Below, piece by piece: positions 40,801-51,014 of a DNA stretch of 64,000 nt. Position numbers and translations under genes: made by a program. The stretch is from Aspidiotus rigidus. Lineage: Eukaryota; Arthropoda; Insecta; Hemiptera; Diaspididae. The notes under the pieces are model-generated. The model saw nothing but the letters and a program-made list of their open reading frames with translations. It did no database searches and had not been told where the DNA came from. Position 1 is the first letter of the stretch. Each line of letters opens with the position of its first letter. The stretch lies in contig JAVHKY010000063.1 of assembly GCA_035079385.1 (NCBI GenBank), positions 62,001 through 126,000 on the forward strand. Direction: 5' to 3'.

Positions 40801-43800
40801 CTTACCGGTTCATTTGCTTAATATGGTCTCTGGAGAAAATATCTCGCACAGTTACTGTCAACATCCTCGTTATAATGGAAGAAAGAGAAAGACGAAATGT
40901 ATTGATCTACCTGATGGTATCTCGATCGTCAATATTGCAGCAAGCATCTTCAAAATCGCTTAGCACAGCTTGTAGAGGACAAGAAGACAACTTGGCATGC
41001 AACCAACAGTAATTGAAAAGTACATTGGTGTATAAATCTTGAAATCTTCGCGAACGCACCAAATGAAAAGGTAATTCCCCAAACTGTAATTCCAAAATGC
41101 TCCTCAAGAAATCACAAAAATGAAGCGAGAATACTACATAAACGTAGATTCTCTTCACCTTTCTCAAGTTGTAGCGAGTGACCTTGCCGTCTTTCGAATA
41201 GAAGACCAATGGTTGGACCGGAACTTTACGATCCGCTGCGCCTTCTTTCTCCGTTAAATTGAATCTAAACGAAAGTATGAAATGAATACACGAATCCGAT
41301 TTCGTTCCACTTTTTGATACAGTTTTTATGCACCTGTGGCGTTGAATCTCAGTGTACTTAAACGGTTTCGGGTTTCCTCCACCCCAAATACCCAAAAAGT
41401 AATCGGCAATGGATGAGTGAAAATAGATCGCCATATTCACGTTTTTGAAATATCTCTCCTTGGCCGTATCTTTAAATTGTCTATTTGTAAAACGAGGAAC
41501 AACATAGGAGACTAAAAATTATAGCACATGAATAGGTAAAAGCTAGTGGATATTCTTTGTAAGTTGAGCGCCACTTTGCGCCAGCACCATTTTTGAGGTT
41601 TCTGAGGATAGTTTTAAAAATGAGAAAATTTAGAAAAATTGTAGATTTGGTAGAAAAATTTTTATGCTTCATTAAAATTTGAAAATTAGTGAATTTTTGG
41701 AAATTTGTAATTTTTTTAATTTTAGAAGATATAGGTATTTTGTATTTTCTTCAATTTTTCATACTGAATATTTAGCTGTTTTTATGAATCTCCCTTGCTC
41801 GTTCGAAAATTTCAGAGTTTCTGTATCAATTGTATATCAATTTTTTCAATCAAACCAATCAAGTTGAAGTCCTATAAAGAAATCTCTCTTCCATAAGAAC
41901 TACTTTCCAATACTCCAGAAATATAAAAAATTTCAGTGATAATGATATGACTTGAGCCAACTCACTAACTAATGTCTCTAGCGCAGTGAAGCGTATTGAA
42001 TTTTTGAACGAGCAAGGAATTAGATTCATATTTGGTTTAAAAACAGCTAAATATTCAGTACCTATGAAAAATTGGAGACTATACAATATCACTATAATGT
42101 CTTCTGAAATAAAAAAAATTACCAATTTCCAAAAATTCACTAATTTCCAAATTTTAATGAAATATAAAAATTTTTCTACCAAATCTCCAATTTTTCTAAA
42201 TTTTCTCATTTTTAAAACTACCCTCAGAAACCTCAGAAATGGTGCTGCCGCATAGTGGCGCTCAACATACAAAGTACATCTACTGATACTAAGGGAGTAA
42301 TTTTTACCTATGATACCAGTTGAGTACACTTACACCGTCCGCTTCCCTCTCAGACAGATAATTGGGTAGATCATTACGGATACGAGTCCAAAGTAAAGGA
42401 GGTATTCTCCGAACTGGTGGCAGATGGTATTGGTAAACATCGTCCAATACACGATCATCCAGAGATATCAAATCTTCTAGTTCTGTTTCCGATAAACCAC
42501 TCTTAGCGGCTGTGATGTAAGCGAGTGCGTGGAAAACCAATATTCTTCCGTGCTGAAGAAAATAATAATTTAATAGATGCGGGAAGATACCGGTACCTAC
42601 GTTGCGGCTCGTATCTATTGAAGAGGCATTCAAAAAACAATTTCAATATTTCCGAAACGAATACTCGTAGTTCTTGGTGCACGTTGTAACTTTTTTTTTT
42701 TTGAAAAGTCTGCCCTTCCGATTCAAAATTTTTACGCACATGTTATCAAAGAGTAATGATCTTTTCAGTCAAAATCTTAAAAAGAAGATAGGCAACTAGG
42801 TACCTGCTCACAAAAGCTTAATATAGAATTATTTCCCTGACACTTGAACTCTATCACAATTTTTCATTTCACTACTTGTATTTTGGCACGAAATTAGAGT
42901 TCCAATAATCTCCTTTAATTCTTTCTCGTAATAAGTCTGAAGTGTAATACTTGTACCCACACGTTTTTGCATGCAATTTCAGCGTTGTACACCCTCATAA
43001 TAACGTAGAGTTTCACCCCTTCAATGAAAATTTGTTTTGGTTTACCTGTTTCTCGATTCTTTCAAATAACATCATAATCGAATCCATAACATTTGAAGCA
43101 AGATGTGTCTCCTGTGGTTTAGTGTAGCTCCTCCATCGACATGTTTCAGCGAACACAAGTTTTACAAAGATTGGTAAGGAACATTGGCCGATAGCATTGG
43201 CCACGAGGCGCCATTGATAATTTGTCAGATCTCGAGAGGCGGTTTTCATCCACATTCTTCATAATTATGAAAAGGAATTTCAAAGTGATGATTTACAAAG
43301 GGTTCAAAGAATATCTCATTTAGAATCTGGAAATAATATAAAACCTTATGACTTGCGTCGCAAGTTCTTTGCCCAAAGCGACGACCTCGATAAAATTTTC
43401 GCTGGAATCGATCATTCTCCTGAGAAGATGATAGTCGTGAGATACTTCAACATTATCCTCTTCTGCGGCGCAAGAAACGACTAACTAAAGTAATATTGTA
43501 AACATAAACTTAAGATTTATCCTGAGGGCAGATAAATATCTAATTTAAGACTGAAAAGTTAACAGAGGCTGGAGGAATCAAAAATGATAAGTAGCTTCCT
43601 CACACATAGAAAGACTATTTGAATGAAATACCTAAGTATTCTTCTGAAAATGTAATGTTACTAGGTAATTGTATTACGGCCGCGTACTCAACGGTAGAGT
43701 TGTAATTAACATTTAAACCTATCCTCTTTTTGCTAGATATATACCGGTACTTTAACCTTGAAACATCAATCAACACGCACACATTACTTACTTTACAGTT

Positions 43801-46800
43801 GGGAGGCAAGCGTGTTGGAAGCCATGATACTTTATTAGTATCTTGAGTACCCGTCAGTTGATCGACAGAGTCTAAAAATACAATCATTGGTTGTTCACGA
43901 GTAGCGATCGTTAGTAAATGCTTAAAATAGGCCGTCAATGGAACCAAATCATCCGGGATATCTTCAAATGGTAGCATATAATTGTAAGATATCTGACGAA
44001 AAAAAACTCGAATACAAGACAATATGTAAAGTTGATTACATGAATTCGCAAGTCTTTTTACCTGATGGCATATTGAGATGAGCGCTGGTGTTAATGCACT
44101 ACTGTCAGGAGTAGTACCCAAAAATCGTATTACGCAAAATGGTTTTACGTTTTTCAGCCAATCCGAGATGGTAAGCGCGGCTGATTTAGCCAGCAATGAG
44201 GTTTTTCCACAGCCACCCTCACCATACAGAACCAATGGTTTATCACAGTCATTAACTATGTACTGTTTGATCCGAGCAAGGCTCTCTTCTCGACCGTAGA
44301 AAACCTACGTGCAAATATTCAAATTATTACTGCCTGCGAAAACCGCAAATAAAAGTTGACGATTGTTGATTCGGAGAACCCGTTCATGAGATTAGGTAGT
44401 GAAAATTATGTGATCTAGGGGGAAAGAGATGAGCTAGAGGCACACTTAAAAAACCTCTCCTCGGACTCGCCCTTGTAAAATTTATAGTTTGAACAACAAC
44501 AGAGAGAGTTATTTCTTACTCGAACTGAGTTATTGCAAGCGTGCAAATGTTGTAAAATCTCTGTTACGATTTGACCTTGAGCGCTACTATCTTCCTTACG
44601 CATGGCTCGGTCAACTAGTTTGGTAATATTCTTGTAAAAGTGAGCGATGAAATGTCGTAAATATTCTTCGTGTGTTTCCGGATCCAATCCCTCGCGTCCG
44701 ATCCATTCAACAGTATACCTAAGAGCAGAAATTCGTAGATCAAATAAGGGTTGGTAATTCTCGTTTGAGAGAGAATTCATATGCGCGCTCCATACTTTTG
44801 ATAATTAGTACTCTCAATTTTTGCAGTCAACCTCTGATCTCGAAGGTCAGCTAGCAGATTATCAGCTTCGACGTCAATTTGGCGATTTATTATATCCAGA
44901 AAAAGGGAAGCTTTTTTTACATTCTGTAGATTTATATTGTTAATATGACGTACGTAAGCTAGACAGTGATTTTTTGTATTCTTCACATTCAGAATACCGT
45001 TGATTACTTCCCTTTCGGTGACTAGAATCCAAAATAAATGCATCGATTTGTTCAGAATTAATCTACTGTATTTATTTTTAGAAAACAATTACGAATTTAC
45101 AAGTAAAAAAGATTTATGCACTCATCATCTCTCTTCTTTGGCTACGCGGCCCAAGAGTTGTTTGACCGGCTGCTTATTAAATTCAGTGCATAATGAGAGT
45201 GGGATTAGGTACCAATTTTTAAAATTTCTCATCGAAAAACACAAGATTTTCAAGTTTAATGCGCTGTTCCCTATGTACTCTTGACCGTAATAATATGCTT
45301 ATTTTTTTTCTCACTTGATAAAATAGGCGCAGGTCCATTTTAAAACAATGAATTCGTATTGCTTTTTCACAAATTCGCAATATCTATTTGAGATGTTATC
45401 ATCATCGTCCGATCGAACATCTCATCAATCTTAATGCGATAGAGGTTTTAAAAGCATAAGTTTGAGCTAACCTGACATAAAATAATTATGCATCGTTTCC
45501 TTATCGATTTTTTCATTATTATATAAGTTGAATGCGGCTTTTCTGAAAAGTTTCTGCATCTTAGCTAATGTGTCCCACCATACTGCTTGATCGTGCTGTT
45601 GCAATTTAGGTACTCTCTGTAGGTAAAAAATTATTTTTGAATATTAGCGGCCTCTCCAAACTAGGTGTACGCACGACACGTAGATAGGTACCGTACTTTA
45701 TTATTAAAATTTATTAAAATGGAAGAAATTGGTTGCAGCACCGATACAGGAGGAACGGCGTTGGTATCTTTTCTGTACCACGTATCCAGTAAGCTGACGT
45801 CCGTACCTATTTCAGCAAGATAATCTCGTAACATTTGTAACTCCGATGAAGTGATGTACGTAGGTATAGGACGATATCCATATTTCTGGCCTAGAAAAAC
45901 CTATTACAAATAAAATTGAACAATTTAATGTCTACGTCGAGTAATCACGTATAGGAAACGCCCCCACCCAAGGTATCTATACGAATTCGGTTTTGTAAAT
46001 TGCAGTGTCCCACTAGAAAATAAACATCACAATATACCGGTAGGTGTATTTCTCGGCAAAGAGACTCAATCTACACCAGTTTCTGAACTTCATCCGTCAA
46101 TTTGATTTTTTATTTGTAGAAGAAAAAGGTTCTCACTAACCACGAAATTAGGTCCCATTGACAAACGTTGACAATTCTCAATTTCTTTCATGCACAACTC
46201 AGTAGTCATATGATCGTCGGTCGCTTCATCTCGAACTCCCCATCGCATATCTACTACCTGTTGAAATACAAATATAAAATGTTTCGAGTAATCAATACCA
46301 CGTTATTATGCAGAAATGTATAGAAATACTTATAGATAATATTTCTATCCCTTGTTATAGAACAAATTTCCCATGTTTCTGTCGAATGTACCACAAGAAT
46401 TGATCACAATATTTGAGTCAATCGAAGATGAAACGCATAAAATGATGGGAACAACTTGCTATTCTGAATGTGGTGGTTCACCTTAGTACCCTACTTCTAC
46501 ATAAACCACAGCATTACAGAATCCGCAACAAGTTGAAGTTGCATGTTTGTTGCTTGTTGAAAAATTGTAATGTTACTCTCTTTTGTAGGAGGGCCCTACC
46601 GACCCTTACTACAAAATCCACTTGCTTGGAAAGAATTAGCCACAAATAGAAATATTGTATCAGTAGGACTGTTGTAACAACCTTGAACCAATGATTTATT
46701 GATTTGTACCCTTTTTCAAAATTACTACAATTATGGTCTTGATCCTATATACAGACTCGATGCTTGATACAACTGTCTGCACTGCACTTCTGCCGTACAA

Positions 46801-48816
46801 AGTAGAATTGACGTATATCCATATCAACAATTAGCAAAAAAGGTTATTTTTTCCATATGTGAAGGATATCTTTTTCGCAGATCGTCGATATGGATATACG
46901 TCAATTCTACTTTGTACGGCAGGACTTACGCTGGAGTGAATTCGCGTTTGAACCGGCCTGTAGTGGCGCAAATGTCGTTCCCGAAAACAGGATGAGGTTG
47001 TTATTCCCATAAGGCTACTGTTATTTCATCAGGCTGTTGTAACCCACTCCCGTCAAAAAACGAGACACCCTACAGATAATTCAACGGTTCACAAGGATTA
47101 GATCAAAGGATGATGACTGTTATTGGGATTTAAACTTAGAGTTAGGAAGTTGGTAGCCCTGACAATATTCACCCTTTCGTTCAATGTTTTTTAAATTAAG
47201 AAATTTCACACGTTTTTTAAAGAAAATACAAGCATAAATTTTGTATTCTGTATCATCAAAATTAAATACAAAAAAAAATTGTAGCAATAGATGATATATT
47301 GAAAAAATAACAGTTGATTGAAAATCAATGTAGGGACGTACATCAATTCTCTGATTCACCCTTTTAGTAGCGCTCTCTAGTGTAGGTTTAAACCCCAGTA
47401 GTCGAAAGACGTCTTAATTATAATAATTAAACCAAAGTTTTTCCTTACAGGCTCTGCAATTTTTTCCTTCGATCTAATCCTTGTGAATAATATGTCCCGT
47501 AATATCGAGGTCACTATCTCTCGTAATTCAACGGTGTCCGCTAGGTGCGACTGTAACATTTAGGTTTCAAACATTAACCGGGGTTTTATGGAGAATTATC
47601 CTTTTTGTAGCCGATTCCCATTAAAATATACGCATTTTCATAAAAAATGCAAGAGAAAAGAAATTGAAGGAAATTAAATTTCCTTTCATTTGAATCCGAC
47701 TTCAACGAAATTGATTCAGTAGCAAGCGAGAAATCGATATTTTTCTTTAGGATGTAAAATGGATATCTACATATAGCCTAGTAAGCAGTGTCGGCAATTC
47801 GAGGGTGGTACGGCAGTACGGTACCGTACATCAAAAATACGTAACGCCTAAAAATACGGCAATTTCGTGTGTCCTCAATTTCACGGCAAAAATACGGCAA
47901 TTTAAGGTGAATGGAGAAGTTGAGTACGGCAATTTTGACCATTGTACAGTAATTTTGATATAGAAGTCATGTACGGCATTTTTTGAGCGATTACGGCAAT
48001 TTTGACACCAACGTAAACCAAAAATTATACAGTAATGTCTCGAGTCACGAACTTCCATACTTAAGGCCAAAGTTATTTTTCTGTAGAAATTATTTCTTAT
48101 AAGAATTCATAATCACAGATAAACCTTACACAAAATGTACATCAAATCCAGCTAAATAACTCGTCTGTGTACGTATAGTTGAAGGCTCCTAAATAATATA
48201 GATAAAAAAAAAAGAATATATTTGTAAAAATTTTACACAACCCGATATTAAATTTATAGCATCCAGGGAAATGCTGACGACCCTAACAACAGAAATACTG
48301 AACAGTTATCTACCTAACTAGAAGACCGCGAAGTTTCATAAATTTCTTTACAACTTCGCATTCGCTGAAGCGAAGTGACAGCATATTTTCAGGGTTGAAG
48401 TAGATGACGTGTAGCGCACCGCATCGCACCGCGATATCGGTGCTCGGCACCACTCTAATGGAAATCACATACCTACGACATTAATTGCATTTTGTGCCGA
48501 TACTCATAAAAACACCAAATTTCATCCATATCAACAGAGTTTCTGAATCACTTACAAACAACAAAAATCATACTCGTTTTAGGCGCATAGGTACCATAAA
48601 CTTATACGTAGCAGAAACCGTAATGACCGACTGTTCGGAGTGGAGCTATTCAACAGAATTAATGAATAAAATCGAAAAGAGTCCGAGAGAATCAAGGAGT
48701 ATGATAAAAATACTTTGGTAGGCCTATAAAAATATTATTTCATATCTATAGCTCATAAAGCTTCCATGTTATCGAAATTTTCCTCTCTTCTCCTTTTCTT
48801 TCCTTTCCTTTCCTTT

Positions 48817-48852
<36 letters not shown>

Positions 48853-49411
48853 CAAATCTTATGAACCAATAAAGGATAATACCTATCATAAAATTGATTA
48901 AAACTCATTCATTTCCTAATAGGTACTTGAAAGCCCGAAAATTTTCGAAATTATTCTATTTTATAGAAAAATCATCCTACATTGAAAAACGATACACCTA
49001 AACGCTTGTCAAACACATTAATTGGTATCTCCTAATTTAACCCCAAAAAATGAAACTCCATCCATGTAACTTCGTTTTGTTTTAATTTAGGCTACATTTA
49101 CTACACCTGGAATTCAAGACCGTGTTTCTCACGACAAAAATCTTTCAATTTTGGATAGCACTGAGCCATCAACGTGTTTCGTTCCATGGTAGTATCTAAA
49201 ATCAATAAGAAACAATGCAACAATGCCAAACGTAGTATAATAATATAGACGTATTCGTGAAAACTCTGAAGATTTGATATATATCCCATTTTGTCTTCTT
49301 CGACTTACCAGTGAATGTAGAACTAGTGAAGATGCGAACAATTTTTGAGCTGACTGGCGGTAGATTATCCAGTAAACCGGCAAATATCGAATCAATCACT
49401 CGATCATCCAT
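34373..49411 (-). CDS. NACHT and WD-repeat domain protein (NWD1/NWD2-like), 27 exons
   Basis: A STAND-class NTPase of about 1,560 aa, near the usual family length; a cytoplasmic signalling scaffold by family knowledge, function here unknown. Exons: 49309-49411, 49107-49195, 46141-46257, 45697-45900, 45472-45616, 44796-45021, 44520-44718, 44062-44304, 43792-43992, 43345-43484, 43046-43256, 42308-42552, 41334-41480, 41159-41264, 40911-41083, 40088-40307, 39795-40007, about 39558-39722, about 36639-36877, 36164-36275, 35971-36077, 35753-35899, 35452-35657, 35179-35378, 34896-35065, 34662-34820, 34373-34577. Phases agree at every junction except 18/19. The N-terminus ([20 protein letters not shown], then [11 protein letters not shown]) is the DUF4062-like region. 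NACHT ATPase: Walker [10 protein letters not shown] (about aa 388-396), Walker [12 protein letters not shown] in exon 9. Exons 11-15 form the helical/winged-helix part ([25 protein letters not shown]). Exons 16-27 encode WD repeats (VWDLE, VWNI, VWDI, ILIWN). The ATG at 49411 gives the family-typical short lead. The fully spliced frame has no internal stop. Confidence 0.9.
37607..38129. mobile_element. Foldback element inside the NWD intron, arms about 165 bp
   Basis: The left arm from TAAGTGGAGCAGGAGACACT (37607 to about 37772) and the right arm (about 37960-38129) are near-identical inverse copies. Both include GGGGTTAAATTTTGAGGTCA or its inverse. The centre carries an ATA microsatellite and a unique stretch with a GTTCGACGGCGTCGAAC palindrome (about 37929-37945). 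It lies in the 2.7 kb intron between exons 18 and 19 of the NACHT-WD gene. No protein is encoded. Confidence 0.8.
37768..37811. repeat. (ATA)n microsatellite
   Basis: About fourteen ATA units in the loop of the surrounding foldback element. Confidence 0.9.
41542..42290. mobile_element. Foldback element filling NWD intron 12
   Basis: Arms of roughly 290 bp (41542 to about 41830 and about 41990 to 42290) are inverse copies at about 85% identity. Matching words include GTTGAGCGCCACT, CCAGCACCAT, AAAATTTAGAAAAATT and ATTTAGCTGTTTTTA, each with its inverse on the other side. The host intron is 41481-42307 (827 bp), so about 90% of it is this element. Donor and acceptor lie just outside. Short open frames within are by-products of the AT-rich palindrome. 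Confidence 0.8.
46790..46922. mobile_element. 133-bp MITE, same family as 13247-13821
   Basis: Perfect 36-bp inverted termini starting CTGCCGTACAAAGTAGAATT and running to the TATCCATAT block on each side, with only about 60 bp between them. ACTT lies immediately left (46786-46789) and at 46924-46927 on the right, one base off, so a 4-bp duplication as in the other copy is plausible. It sits in NWD intron 2. Confidence 0.75.
47123..47397. mobile_element. MITE with TTGGGATTTAAAC termini (copy 2)
   Basis: It starts TTGGGATTTAAACTTAGAG, has GTTGGTAGCCCTG about 25 bp in, and ends GCTCTCTAGTGTAGGTTTAAA followed by CCCCA. The organisation is the same as copy 1 at 32766-33096, with different internal sequence length. 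It lies in NWD intron 2. Confidence 0.65.
47795..48025. repeat. Cluster of ACGGCAATTT motifs
   Basis: The motif (T)ACGGCAATTT or a one-base variant (ACGGCATTTT, ACAGTAATTT) occurs about seven times in 230 bp, spaced irregularly by 15-50 bp and all in the same orientation. It begins just after CAGTGTCGGCAATTCGAGG, a sequence resembling a transposon tip. It could be a diverged minisatellite or the subterminal binding-site array of a DNA transposon. It lies in NWD intron 2. Confidence 0.6.
48796..48849. repeat. (TTTCC)n followed by a T run
   Basis: Four to five TTTCC units, then about 29 T. A low-complexity pyrimidine tract in NWD intron 2, not at a splice acceptor. Confidence 0.9.
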
Positions 49412-51014
49412 TGTCAGTAGTTGTATTTATAATACTTATAATTAAGTAACTTGCAAGTTGTAACTTATTATCGATTGATATTTTCAAGTTGTCTAGGCAC
49501 GTGCGATCAACTACGAGATGAAATCGAAAAGAAAGTGCGAAAAAACATTGAGCACGACACTACAAAATTTACGAAGAACAATAATAGACTACACATTCCA
49601 AGTTACCAGGCTGAGATGGAGAACTATCGATAATAAAATATTTTATTCGTATACATGACGGTTGCATGTTATTTGTTGCCATATCGGTACCACAATAATA
49701 CGAAGCTGCACGAAACAGTTTCATGACATTTTAGGCTAATTCAATGAAAAAAATATTTTCCTACGTTGTTCACAAATAACTTTCATACTTGCGTACTTGT
49801 ACCTGGTTCGTCTTCATTAGGATTGAAAAGTATCTATGCCATTTACCGCAAAGGTCTAGGCTATGTTATATAATCGATACCACTAACATTAATTTTCACG
49901 GCTAGCTTAGTCTCTCATATCCAAACTCTTTTCGCGATCGTAAGAATTTGAGGTTCAAAACAATTATTTTCCTTTCAAATAGAAAACACCATCTATTTTC
50001 TGTAGCAGAATTTAATGTAGACGGGCTAATAATTTAGGTACCTAAACAAAATTCGAAAAAAAAATAAATAAAAAAATAAAATGAAATCAATGTAAGAAAT
50101 AACAACTTTATTTAGGCCTACAGACTATTATGAATAAAATAAAATTGAAATTTAAAAAAAAAAGACATCGATTGCACGTGGGAAGGTTCCGTTGTTGAAC
50201 GAAAAAAAATTCCCCAATAATTACTATTTTGTAGAAGTACCTTCATCATTTATTTCCGTTCCTGATTCGACTATGCAACGCAAATTTGTAATTTTTAGCC
50301 ATCGAAATTAATAGTTTAAAATTCACAGCGCTACAAATATTTCATAACTAATAAATCTACATAAATTTATAACGTCATACAGGTACTTACCTAGGTACCT
50401 ATTTATTACAATAAATATCAATTTTGATAGGTATATATTAACAATAAAAATTAAAATGAAATGCATAATTACAGATACGCAAAGAACTGTTCTATGCGAC
50501 AAAATCAATCGTTTAAGTTACCTGCAATCTAATGCGTTTAGTTCGGAAAAAAAAAAAAAAAATCGAATAGAGAAATAAAAATTGTTTAGTTTGTTTTTAT
50601 CTGATTTCTTTTTCTCTCGTCAATTCATATTTCCCTCTTATTTATCTTCTCAAAAATGTATTATTACCAACTACAGAATTGCAGTCAATGTAAATATTAT
50701 TTGTCATCATCGGCTGAAAAATGAAACCAATAATTTCTGAAATTATTCTTCGAACAGATCAGTTTGTGAATTATCACAGGAAATGTAAGGTCACGTAGTT
50801 AAGACCGTTATCAATGTGTCCGTAGATTTTTCATTTCATTTTACTCCGTCGAAATTATTTTTAATTTTATCGATATAGATACAATTAACTGAACAAATTA
50901 GTAGGTACGTACATATAATACAATTAGAGATACGCGGGTTTTGTAATGCGCACCATGACACTTATGAATTTCACCGTCGTTTTCGTTTGGTGAACCAATA
51001 ATTACGTACGGAAA
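49412..51014. promoter_or_regulatory. Shared 1.6 kb upstream region of two divergent genes
   Basis: The NACHT-WD gene starts at 49411 going left and the ABCA gene at 51015 going right. Both promoters and 5' UTRs should therefore lie here unless there are upstream non-coding exons. The interval is AT-rich; I see no strong TATA/initiator pair, only generic TATATA words. Some A runs (50040-50080, 50546-50561) occur. No other gene is supported in it. Confidence 0.45.

Noticed and set aside
40677..41012. Plus-strand 111-codon frame
   Set aside because: It overlaps NWD exon 15 and its intron antisense; no independent evidence.
41859..42329. 156-codon minus frame
   Set aside because: It lies in the AT-rich foldback of intron 12; its hydrophobic Phe/Ile/Leu content is a composition effect.
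44721..44795. Frameshift in the NWD N-terminal region
   Set aside because: A 77-bp GT-AG intron (44719-44795) explains it and joins NYQK to YTVEW.
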